Assembly: GCA_949987705.1 (NCBI GenBank)
Contig: OX465283.1
Span: 51,746,953-51,810,952 of the forward strand
Length of the DNA: 64,000 nt
Source of the DNA: Thereva unica
Lineage: Eukaryota; Arthropoda; Insecta; Diptera; Therevidae
Direction: 5' to 3'
Under the pieces are notes generated by a model that was not told the origin of the DNA, searched no databases, and was given only the letters and a program-made list of their open reading frames with translations. Shown here in pieces: positions 52,501 to 60,092 of the stretch; within the stretch, counting starts at the first letter, position 1, and the number at the start of each line of letters is the position of its first letter. A program made the position numbers and the translations under genes.

Positions 52501-54806
52501 CCTTATACCCGCTCTTGCATATTTCGGGCTGTACAAGTTCCTACTCTTCGTCGCCAGAATATCTAGGGGGTTATTCCTGGTATAACATCGGGGGTTATTC
52601 CTGTTTCATCGGTCGTACTATGATTTGCTCAGCATGCTCGAAGAGCAATCAGCAGATAGGCAGAGACTATTTTCCTCCTGTTAACCGTTTCACTTTCGTG
52701 ATAAGAAACGTCGGCTTTTTCTGGGGCCCCTATGCTAGGAAAGATTCTCTCGAGTGCTGCGCTGATGGCGGGATCTTTTTCCGCCATGCCCAACAAGTGC
52801 ACCCAAAATTTGAGCCGTCGTTCAATCATCACTCCCAGATACCAAAGTATGGGCTTGGAACGAATGGCTTTCTCAATTTTACCGCTATCGCCTCCACTTA
52901 TATCTGTTTGCTGATTAGCAATTCTTCCGTTTTGTACTCAGCTAGCTTTAGCCCAACCTTTTGAAGCCAATCACCAGCTCTCTTCTTAGTGTCTATAAAT
53001 GACACAAGCACGCAACTTGATTCAATCGACCTTTCCACACAAAAATCTTGAATATTTGTATGAAGAAGTCGATTGTGCGACCATACCTGCTCTCAATCCC
53101 ATCCAACTAACTTCCCAGCTTTTCTGACGACAGTACTTTGCGTTACTGGTATAGCTTCGAAAAAGCAAGACAAGCACGTCGTCGTAAACTTATGACCATT
53201 TCAATTAACAGGGATATAAATCTGATTCTAGATTGGGGCCTCAAGAATCGTGTCGAATTCAAAGCACGAACGAAATACGGTCTCTTTTTTAAGAAAACGC
53301 GCTCCTCAATTCCTTCCATTTCAGTGAACAGATGGTAGAACCATCTCTCAATGTCCTTGGAATAACATATGTAACCCGATGATCTGCGTTGGAGTAATAA
53401 CATATTCCAAATCGATAAACAAGCGTCGCAATGCTTGGGATGCCTTAAAAGATACAATTTCATCCTTCGGCCGTCGGCCAGGGCTATAATCTACAAATCC
53501 TAAATTCGGCCCCCTTGAATTCAACTCGTATCTCTGGGCAGGGGCCCCGAGTACCACCTTAGCGTGGCTGGACAAGGTGAAAAATCGCGCCCTCCAGCTC
53601 ATTGGCGATGGCCCCATTTGCTCCACAATTGATTTATTAAGTCACCGAAGGAATGTAGCGGCTCTGGTGAAATTCTACCGCATCTACCGCAACGACTGTT
53701 CCACCGAAATACATATATAACGTGCTGCCTCCACGGCAATGTTTTTCCCGCCACACAAGTCTAGCTCTTTCGGCTCACCCTAACTGTCTACAGCCCTTGT
53801 TTTCATGCACACATCAGTTTAGAAATTCATTCCTTTCGAGAACAGCCCGACTGCGGAACAGCCACCCATAGTCTGTTTTCCCGAATTCATACAGCATCCA
53901 AGAGTTCAAACGCAAGGTTTATCTCCATCTCTCATGCACTCCACAGACTATCTTTAATATGTCCTATCATTTCTCTATCCTTCGAGTTAAGCTTGCTACC
54001 AGACATCTAACCACGACATGTACGACATGGGGGACTAGTAGTAAAAAGGGTGACACCTGAGCTTAGACTTACACATAAACAATGAAAATTAGGTAGTTTC
54101 TGGTTTCCACTTCCCCTCCTCAGTAATTCGTCGTATTTATTTTACTAGAACTATGCCTAACATGTACTAGTACTAATATCTCTAGAAGTTAGTTAAATGA
54201 GACAACGCCTTTAGATGTCAGCAAAATTAAAATTAATCACTTAATTATAATTTCTCCATTCATCAATGAATTATGTAACTACTAAAAAAGCACATCGAAA
54301 ACGATTGTCATATGAAACGAGTTTTAGTGGTTTCGATCATAGAATGATGCGGAAAATTGCTTTTAAAAAAGTTGGAAGATGATTAACAGCGATAAAATAT
54401 AATTTGTAATTAATTTTTAATACCAATAATCCTTAAATCAATTTGCAATAATTGAAATTGTTATTGTCCGATTTATGTTCATATTTTAATTAGAATTTCC
54501 TCTAACAGGCAAACTACTAACAGCAGGAGAAAGTCAACCAGTTGGTGATTATTATGGCCCCCTAGTAGTTGTAGCTGTTGTAGCCGCTTTAGCTGTAATG
54601 TCTACTCTCATACTTCTGTTGATACTAACACGAAGAAGAGGTCACCAAACAGCCTCTATAACGCCACCTCGAAAACCGGATGCATCTTACGACAACCCGA
54701 GTTACAAAGTAGAAATTCAACAAGAAACAATGAGTAAGTTGCGAACTTCAAGCGATCCAAGCCTCAATTTCTAATTTGTTTCTTAATTTTACTTTCAGAT
54801 CTGTAG
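37335..54806 (+). CDS. VWC/fibronectin-III single-pass receptor, 3' part (host gene)
   Basis: Seven exons join in frame (37335-37536, 43398-44018, 44087-44272, 47824-48432, 48655-49686, 54509-54733, 54799-54806) to 960 residues plus stop. Order: four Cys-rich von Willebrand C modules (residues 1-270), a Pro/Asn/Gln/His-rich linker (to about 475), three fibronectin III domains (about 480-820), one membrane span ([20 protein letters not shown]), a basic stop-transfer RRRG and a short tail with the NPSY endocytosis/PTB-type motif. The amino end and signal peptide lie upstream. All internal introns are phase 1. The architecture resembles the insect protein annotated as putative epidermal cell surface receptor; ligand and function are unknown to me. 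Confidence 0.85.
37537..38779. other. Intron, no feature recognised
   Basis: The 5' part of a 5.9-kb intron. The segment at about 38440-38780 may be the decayed 5' part of the LINE that becomes readable at 38783, but no domain can be read there. Confidence 0.5.
38780..39369 (+). pseudogene. LINE-B copy 1, reverse transcriptase 5' half
   Basis: Two overlapping frames encode the start of a CR1/Jockey-group reverse transcriptase: [18 protein letters not shown], then [34 protein letters not shown] and [16 protein letters not shown]-rich insertion near 38965-39000 shifts the frame. The copy is cut at 39369 by a gypsy-derived insertion and resumes at 41973. Confidence 0.85.
39598..39860 (+). repeat. 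79-bp tandem repeat inside gypsy insertion
   Basis: The phrase TCGTGGTGTACGATC recurs at 39601, 39661, 39740 and 39819; the last three are 79 bp apart. A related phrase occurs inverted near 41880-41900, inside the same insertion. Confidence 0.85.
40443..41015 (-). CDS. Uncharacterised 190-aa frame in gypsy insertion
   Basis: An intact frame from ATG ([14 protein letters not shown]) to a TAG at the element's 3' side. It is Arg/Gln/Pro-rich, with a central segment [18 protein letters not shown] and a basic end (RKKKKIHG, then [11 protein letters not shown]). It lies downstream of a truncated reverse transcriptase on the same strand, so it may be a 3' accessory frame or a Gag remnant brought next to pol by deletion. 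I do not recognise a domain. Confidence 0.4.
   Translation of the reverse strand: MSPNTARRRTQPSRVTTGRKIPTADPVAQIHRLSAHNRTQPLQQTVGRKKAEIQYPPTRPSEIRNRYRIETDMRPSLANIQDVTYREFLEELERTIRQYTVPVITPIEDHKVDQAPVPDPNKSQKQQAPEQIVRTSTVATDPAEYGINGTWESFFKTSTRKKKKIHGIRHTLKKNPDGTIIAASNNNKSD
41114..41780 (-). pseudogene. Ty3/gypsy reverse transcriptase fragment
   Basis: The minus strand encodes a region with the usual entry segment ([14 protein letters not shown] near 41800), then [49 protein letters not shown] and [10 protein letters not shown], where the usual YLDD box is changed to YLDE. Stops and a frameshift occur in the 5' part. The 3' half of pol is missing. Confidence 0.8.
41973..43010 (+). pseudogene. 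LINE-B copy 1, reverse transcriptase 3' half
   Basis: Resumes the LINE interrupted at 39369: [39 protein letters not shown] and [19 protein letters not shown], then [20 protein letters not shown] in the C-terminal region. Frames break near 42468 and 42600. Fragments of the same family lie at 44690, 45488 and 53083. Confidence 0.85.
43011..43397. other. Intron remainder before exon 43398
   Basis: AT-rich intron sequence ending in a pyrimidine-rich CTTTCCAG acceptor. Nothing else recognised. Confidence 0.6.
43398..44018 (+). CDS. Host receptor exon: two VWC modules and start of a third
   Basis: Phase 1 at both ends (207 codons). It encodes [20 protein letters not shown] to CCQLELC, a short acidic Pro/Thr linker, [20 protein letters not shown] to CCPEKMKC, then [20 protein letters not shown], which continues in the next exon after a 68-nt intron. 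Confidence 0.9.
44087..44272 (+). CDS. Host receptor exon: end of VWC module
   Basis: 62 codons, phase 1 to phase 1. It encodes [20 protein letters not shown] and ends with [10 protein letters not shown], completing the VWC begun in the preceding exon. The donor GGTAATATT is weaker than the others. Confidence 0.88.
44273..45487. other. Intron with small LINE-B fragment
   Basis: At about 44725-44785 the sequence resembles the LINE-B segment at 42430-42485 (a GATCTGCAATGGAATGATCA phrase). The rest has no recognisable feature. Confidence 0.55.
45488..46240 (+). pseudogene. LINE-B copy 2, reverse transcriptase fragment
   Basis: Parallels copy 1: [64 protein letters not shown] and an Asn for Asp change at the catalytic FADD position (FANN). 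Multiple frameshifts. Same strand as the host gene. Confidence 0.8.
46241..47823. other. Intron remainder, nothing recognised
   Basis: AT-rich, with a short GC-richer patch at about 46855-47040. No frame with recognisable similarity. Ends at the acceptor of exon 47824. Confidence 0.5.
47824..48432 (+). CDS. Host receptor exon: Pro/Asn/His-rich linker
   Basis: 203 codons, phase 1 to phase 1, no Cys. The sequence is rich in Pro, Asn, Gln and His (for example KPPPKT-like stretches, [20 protein letters not shown]), so it is probably a disordered extracellular stalk between the VWC and fibronectin regions. The donor is CAGGTTGAC. Confidence 0.82.
48655..49686 (+). CDS. Host receptor exon: three fibronectin III domains
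   Basis: 344 codons, phase 1 to phase 1. Three repeats carry the fibronectin III pattern of core aromatics and Leu-Pro-Tyr: [35 protein letters not shown] and [16 protein letters not shown]. All three domains share one exon, unlike the split VWC modules. Confidence 0.9.
49880..50310 (+). pseudogene. LINE-C fossil, 5' piece
   Basis: The plus strand matches, with many changes, the minus-strand LINE-C ORF2 around 62270-62000 (phrases GGTTCCTACGAAAACCAACTGG and AGGGGCTTGTGACTTCGAAATC; endonuclease to RT linker region). No open frame. It is continuous in the parent with 50783-51300 and is interrupted by a SINE. Confidence 0.75.
50311..50782 (+). mobile_element. tRNA-headed SINE with poly-A tail
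   Basis: A tRNA-like head at 50313-50388 has A-box (TAGTCCAGGGGTAAGGCG) and B-box (GGTTCGATTCC) promoters of RNA polymerase III. An unrelated body and a terminal A14 tract follow at about 50769-50782. It separates two pieces of one LINE fossil that are adjacent in the intact paralogue, which defines its ends. Similar head motifs occur near 940. Confidence 0.72.
50783..51300 (+). pseudogene. LINE-C fossil, 3' piece
   Basis: Continues the LINE-C homology: GATTGCCT..., then a frame resembling [20 protein letters not shown], parallel to the intact copy's GVGLLKKEDGSYTSNHEETL, and [13 protein letters not shown]. Frameshifts and stops throughout. Confidence 0.72.
51301..52089. other. Intron segment, little recognised
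   Basis: A short inverted repeat lies at about 52004-52078 (CCCACACACTTTCAGTT versus AACTGAGAATGTGTGGG), possibly a MITE end. No coding signal recognised. Confidence 0.45.
52090..52985 (-). pseudogene. LINE-D reverse transcriptase C-terminal relic
   Basis: The minus strand reads, in broken frames, [22 protein letters not shown] and [13 protein letters not shown], then downstream [14 protein letters not shown] text with [14 protein letters not shown]. These are typical of the thumb and C-terminal region of R1/Jockey-group LINEs. It belongs to a different family from LINE-B and LINE-C. Confidence 0.68.
53083..53970 (+). pseudogene. LINE-B copy 3, 3' reverse transcriptase fragment
   Basis: Parallels 42120-42900 of copy 1: the DNKARQAR-like segment, [40 protein letters not shown] and the final [20 protein letters not shown] region in degraded form. 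Several stops. Same strand as the host gene. Confidence 0.75.
54509..54733 (+). CDS. Host receptor exon: membrane span and NPxY tail
   Basis: 75 codons, phase 1 to phase 1. A GDYYGP stem is followed by about 22 hydrophobic residues, the basic RRRG stop-transfer and a short cytoplasmic tail with [10 protein letters not shown]. NPxY motifs bind PTB domains and direct endocytosis in many receptors; here the role is inferred. Confidence 0.9.
54799..54806 (+). CDS. Host receptor last coding exon (8 nt)
   Basis: After a 65-nt intron, the acceptor CTTTCAG is followed by ATCTGTAG, giving Asn-Leu-stop. This leaves an 8-nt coding segment at the head of the 3' UTR exon. Confidence 0.75.
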
Positions 54807-55499
54807 TCACAATAGCTTTGTTTTTGTTTTTTAAATTAATTAACAAATTAAATTTCCAACCGTTTTATGTTTGTAAATAGATTCCACACACACACACACA
54901 AAAGTCAACCAAAATAAATCCGTCCCCGACTGAAAGCGAGCGTATGTAAATCACCAGAGAGAAATCTTTATTATAATTATTTTTATTTCTTGAATCGATA
55001 TGAATGTATATATGAAAGTTAAAATGTAGTTATCTTTGCTAGAGTAATGATTAAAACAAATCTTTTTATATCCATTAAATGGGAAACATTTTTATAATTA
55101 GGAGAGTAAAAACTAAGCGAAAACAATCACACACACACATTCATTGCATTTACAATTAGGTCGATTTCGAAACCCTTTTAGAGAAAAATTAAATGAAATT
55201 TATTAAATGTTTTCTTCTAAATTGAATAATTTTAGAATGTAGTTAACTATTACAATATTTTGTAATTTATTTTATTTGTTAAATAGATTTTTTTAATGAA
55301 ACTATGAAAATGGCTTTTATTTTTATATTTAAGGGGAAGTACATCATTGTGGCTTTCACTGAGCTATTTTGTGCCTTCACCTGGGGGACCTGCATATCGA
55401 GCCATTTTGATGTAAAAGTCCAAGCTGAGGAATTTCGTCATGGGACAATGTCGAGCAACAAGCTTAGCTCGAAGGAAGGTTGAGGTGGCCAAGGTCTGG
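54807..55499 (+). other. Host gene 3' UTR and flank
   Basis: AT-rich, with CA microsatellites at about 54885-54900 and 55128-55137. Candidate polyadenylation signal AATAAA at 54913. The transcript end cannot be fixed from sequence alone. Confidence 0.6.
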
Positions 55500-57639
55500 G
55501 AATACTGACTGTATAAGTTGATAAACTGCAATCAAATAGACCATATCCTCATAGTTAGAAGGGCAGCTTCCAGTATCCTGCAAGTAAGAACCTGTAGGGA
55601 TGCAAATTGTGAATCGGACCACTTCCTAGTTAAAGCTAGAGTCAGATGTCGGCTGTCTACTCAACAAAGAAGAAACAGCAAACAAAAGAAATTCGACGTC
55701 GATCGCCTGCAGGAACAGCCCGTGTTGAAGAGGTATCAGGAAACTCTAGCAGAAAAGATAGGTCCAAATATAAATAATAAAGATACAGTCGAGGGAAATG
55801 GATAAGATTGAAGACGATACTGACAGATGTCACGAAGGAAATTGTAGGCTGCAAACGCACAGCCAGAGCCAGTGCTTGGTACGACGAGGAATGCAAAGCA
55901 GCTATAAAGGCCAGAAACAAAAATAGAAAAATAGAGAGACCGACGAGGAGTAAGAAATTGAAATACGAGGAAACAAGAAGAACCACAAAAACATCTGCAG
56001 GAAGAAGAAAAGGCAATTCCTCAACAATTACATCCTGAGAGCAGAGGAAAACGTTGCCCAAAATAAAACACGGGAAGCATACCGGGAAGTAAACTTCTTC
56101 AAGAAAGGCTTCAAATCCTCCACGGGTATATGTAGAACAAAAGAAGGCACTATAGTCACAGGCAGCGAAGGTGTAAAGAAAAGATGGAAAGAAATTTTTT
56201 AGCGAGCTGCTGAACAAATGAGAGCATCCAACGTGTACCAGAACCCCGTCTACAACATAACGATGACACCAGAGAAACAAATGCACCCACTCTGGAAGAA
56301 GCACGATCCTTAAGAAACAAAAAATCTACAGGAATTGATAACATTCCATCAGAGTTGATCAAACAACGAGGCGAATCGCTCTCAGCAGCTATACACGAAT
56401 TACTATGCTGCATATGGAGGAACGGAAAAATGCCTGAAGAATGGGAGTAAAGCATTATCTGCCCAATACACAAGAAAGGAGAAATTCAAGTGTGGAAACT
56501 ATAGAGGCATATCTCTTTTAACCACAGTATATAAAATAATGACCAACATAATTAAGGCCAGACTGGAATCTTATGCAGAAGCTGCAATAAGTGAATACCA
56601 AACTGGATTCAGAAGAAATTGGTCAACAATGGATCAACTTTTTTCAATAAGGCAAATCCTCCGAAAATGCTGGGATTGCAACATCGACGTGTATCAACTC
56701 TTCATTGACTTCAAACAAGCATACGACAGCATCGACAGGGAACAAATGTGTGCGACAATGCTGGACCTAAACATCCCCCTAAAGATAGTAAAATTAACAA
56801 AAATGAGAATCGAAAACACAAGGTGTGGAGTCAGAATACAAGGAGAATTGATGGAGTTTTTCCCAGTCAAGCAAGGCTTAAAGCGGGGCGATGGGGATGG
56901 GCACCCATGCTATTTAATCTCTGTCTAGAAGGAGTAATTCGCAAGGTTAACATTGATGCGAACGCAACCCTGCTTAACAAATCCAAACAGTTGGCAGGAT
57001 ATGCTGACGATATAAACTGCCTTGCAGGATCACTGTCATATCTTAGAGAAACATTCAAAGAATTAGAAGATTTAGTAAAATATATAGGGCTGCAAATAAA
57101 TGCAGTGAAGAGCAAGAATCTAATTCAGTCAAGGGTGAAAAGAAAAAGAAGAAGCCACAATACCACCTGAGGGGAATATAACTTTGAACAGGTAAACCAA
57201 TTTAACTACCTGGGGTCCACAGTCAGCGAAGACAACGATGAAACGATAGACGTACAAAGAAGAATAAACGAAGCGAACAGAACATACTTACTTCTCACTA
57301 CTGCCAGTAATGAAATCCAGAGACACCCACAGAAAACCCAAAATAAGAATCTACAAAACCATCATACGTACAGTAGCTACGTATGGATGTGAAGCATGGA
57401 GTATCTCCCTGAACTCCGCGGACAAGATGGAAATATTTGAGAGGAAGGTTCTCCGAAGGATATACGGCCCAGTCAATGAAGACAATGCATGGAGAATACG
57501 CTACAATCATGAATTGTACGTAAACTTTCGACCCATGCCAAGCTACTACGTTTACGTTGGGCCGGTAATGTCCAAAGAATGGATGACTCAAGGATACCAA
57601 AAAAACCCCTGTATCTACTACCAGATGGCAAAAGACCAG
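55500..57639 (+). pseudogene. LINE-E (RTE-like), main part
   Basis: Reading frames with breaks give an endonuclease end (NQIDHILIVRRA, CESDHFLVKARVR) and reverse transcriptase blocks: ISEYQTGFRRNWSTMDQLF, LFIDFKQAYDSIDREQM, PVKQGLKRGD, LAGYADDINCLAG. A C-terminal region follows (RIYKTIIRTVATYGCEAW, FERKVLRRIYGPV). This order and the YGCEAW block fit the RTE-type LINEs often annotated as craniofacial development protein 2-like. At least five frame breaks. Interrupted by a MITE at 57640. Confidence 0.82.
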
Positions 57640-57971
57640 GGGCCGTATTTGGTTTCTCGAGTCGATGGATCGACTCGACAAAAAAAGCTTCTCGATTTTC
57701 TTTAAGTTTCGTATTTGGTTTCACGACCAAATCGACAGCTAAGCGCAGCCATACAAAACCATCAAATTGGGTGGTATTACTCCAAGGCAGCAAATCACGT
57801 ATATTTAATTAAAATAGAAATTGTTAAAAATTTATTGCATGCATAAATTGAGCTTTTTAATAATCGTCAAACGTCTTTATCGACACGTCAAGAGACGATA
57901 TCGTGTCGCCAAATGCCAATTTTTATTTATCGACAGACGACAATGTCGACTCGAGAAACCAAATACGGCCC
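57640..57971. mobile_element. 332-bp MITE with 26-bp TIRs
   Basis: Perfect 26-bp inverted ends begin GGGCCGTATTTGGTTTCTCG. CAG occurs on both sides (57637-57639 and 57972-57974), and removing the insert plus one CAG restores the LINE reading (KRPVGKPRLGW). The end motif also recurs internally near 57706. No coding capacity. Target size and GGGCC ends suggest a PIF/Harbinger-like origin, not proven. Confidence 0.88.
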
Positions 57972-58110
57972 CAGTTGGCAAACCTCGGCTAGGGTGGGAA
58001 GACAATGTTAAGGCCGATGCAGCAAAACTGCTCAACACAAGAAACTAGCAGAGAGACGTCTGGAGGAAGGCGTTGATGGAGGCCAATGCTCGAATTGGGC
58101 TGAGCCATTG
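57972..58110 (+). pseudogene. LINE-E 3' end after the MITE
   Basis: Continues as VGKPRLGWEDNVKADAAKLL, then a DVWRKALMEANARIGLSH-like end before a stop, the expected C-terminus of this LINE type. Confidence 0.8.
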
Positions 58111-58539
58111 AATAAGAAGAAGTTGATAAACTTACTGTATCTACAATATTAATAATTCCGAAAAAGAAACTTTGAAAATTGAGTGCGAAAATCACAAGGA
58201 TGTTGTGGAAACAATAATAAAATGGTCAAGTGAATTATCGAAGATACAAAATGAATAAAAAAACGAGAAAGTATTATGGATGGAAGAGAGTTGATAACAT
58301 GTTTAAATAAAGGATATCCAAAGAATAAAGTAATCTGACCTATACAAGTCGACCTTTTCAAATGCCAGATTTAACAGATATGTCAAGCATCCCAGCATTT
58401 CTTCGATCAGAAATTGAAAAGTCAATTAACGTCCTAAAAATGAAAAAGTTCTGGAATCAACGCAGAAATCCTAAAATTAGGGATAGAAGTATTTGAGAAA
58501 AGTTTTAGACTAGAGACTGAACTGGAATTCTCAAGTTGT
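58111..58539. other. Spacer, nothing recognised
   Basis: AT-rich, no recognisable motif. Possibly decayed transposon DNA. Confidence 0.45.
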
Positions 58540-59280
58540 CATCACCAAATCCACAAGGGTCATACCGGAGCTATGCGGGCCTGTCCCACAGCACATTGGA
58601 TTGACCCCTTTGCATATCTTAATATGGAAATCCGCCGCCATAAGTGCCTTGAAACTTGAGATCTCATCCAACTGGCCAACATGGATATCCTCAACAATAT
58701 CCCAAACATTTCCATTTGCCGCGTATCCGAATATGGTTAGTGAACTGCGGATCCAAAGGAAATTCAGAGCGATTATCCCGGATCATTCTGAGTTGGAGGA
58801 ACTTATTCTTCCTGAGGATCCAAAACATCTCCACTGGTTTACCGACGGGTCAAAGATGGAACATTGCACAGGGGCTAGTGTCACAGGACCCAACTCCAAA
58901 ATCTCGATTGAAATGGGTAAGTGGCCCCCTGTTTTCCACAATGAAATATATTCCATGGTGACCTCCACTAGGCTCAACCCTGAGAAAGGTCTGAAAGGCG
59001 CCAACATTAAAATCTTTTCTAGCAGCCAAGCTGAAGTTTTCTTTTCTTCTAAAATAGTTGAAGCGTGTTTTGACGTACTCCAAACCTGATCAGAAGAAAC
59101 GAGGTCTTGCTCTGCTAGGTCCCCGGACACGAGGAGAATGGGGGAGGGGTCTGAGACGTTGGTCCAGGACCCAGAACCCTTCTGTGGCATCTCCACAGGT
59201 CCACCTCCAACTTCTTGGTAGCGGTGTGGATTAAGGGACTAAACTTAGCCTATTGGGAGTCAGTTCCAGGTCTTATTATT
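58540..59280 (+). pseudogene. LINE-C copy in plus orientation, RNase H fragment
   Basis: Frame 58601-59089 encodes WKSAAISALKLEISSNW, HLHWFTDGSKMEHCTGASV and NPEKGLKGANIKIFSSSQAE, clearly the same family as the minus-strand copy that follows. The catalytic residue after KIF is Ser where the other copy has Asp (KIFSDSQAA). Further downstream it is frameshifted. Confidence 0.85.
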
Positions 59281-59296
59281 ATTATTATTATTATAA
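59275..59296. repeat. ATT microsatellite
   Basis: Seven or more ATT/TTA units between two oppositely oriented copies of the same LINE. It may derive from a LINE 3' tail. Confidence 0.8.
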
Positions 59297-59363
59297 GGAG
59301 TGAGGGGGCAACCCATGTGGTGAACACTGCGGCCAAGTTAGGCCTATTGTGTTACGTACCCCA

Positions 59364-60092
59364 CTAGCAGAACAGACTATCGGCCTTCCGAATGAAGGCA
59401 AGAAGGTCTTTAATTGATGAAGACTGGACTTGGGCAGGGCTCAAGAACTCTCTGATGAACGTTCTTCTTCTAAGCCAGATCAGAGCAGGACATTCACAAA
59501 GAATATGTGTGGAAGTCTCGTCGCCTTCCAAGCAGAGTCGGCATTCTGTCTCTTGAGACAGACCTAGGTTGTGAAGGTGGTACCGCAGTCCTACATGGCC
59601 AGTGAGATAGCCCACCAGCAGCCTTAGGTCCGCTCTGTTTAGAGTAATAGTGCCCCTTAAGGCAAAGGGTCTTATAAGATCTTTAGCCTGTCTAAGACCT
59701 GGGACTGACTCCCAATAGGCTAGGTTTATTTTCTTAATCCACTCTTCTATCAAGGACTTGGAGGTGGACCAAGAGATGCCACAGAAGGGTTCTGGGCCCT
59801 GGAACAACGTCTCAGACCCCTCCCTCGCGAGGCTGTCTGCAGCCTCATTTCCCTCGATACCCCAGTGTCCGGGGACCCAGCAGAGCGAGACCTCGTTTCT
59901 TCTGGTCAGGCTCTGGAGTACGTCAAAACACCCTGCTACTATTTTGGAAGAAAACTTCCACGTTGAGAGTGCCTTGATGGCAGCTTGGCTGTCAGAAAAG
60001 ATTTTAATGTTGGCGCCTTTCAGACCTTTCTCAAGGTTGAGCCTAGCGCAGGTCGCAATGGCATGTATTTCAGTCTGGAAACAGAGGGCCAC
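59364..60092 (-). CDS. LINE-C ORF2 C-terminal part (RNase H and zinc region), frameshifted off
   Basis: This frame carries ANIKIFSDSQAAIKAL, LCWVPGHWGIEGNEAADSLA (RNase H) and the cysteine motif CRLCLEGDETSTHILCECP near the end. It overlaps the main ORF2 frame by 73 nt. Comparison with the paralogue at 58930 shows one T fewer in this copy in the TGTTTTCCA stretch, so the break is a 1-nt deletion rather than a separate gene. Confidence 0.85.
   Translation of the reverse strand: MALCFQTEIHAIATCARLNLEKGLKGANIKIFSDSQAAIKALSTWKFSSKIVAGCFDVLQSLTRRNEVSLCWVPGHWGIEGNEAADSLAREGSETLFQGPEPFCGISWSTSKSLIEEWIKKINLAYWESVPGLRQAKDLIRPFALRGTITLNRADLRLLVGYLTGHVGLRYHLHNLGLSQETECRLCLEGDETSTHILCECPALIWLRRRTFIREFLSPAQVQSSSIKDLLAFIRKADSLFC

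Noticed and set aside
55657..56304. 215-residue hydrophobic minus-strand frame
   Set aside because: Antisense to the RTE-like LINE; hydrophobicity reflects the A-rich sense strand.
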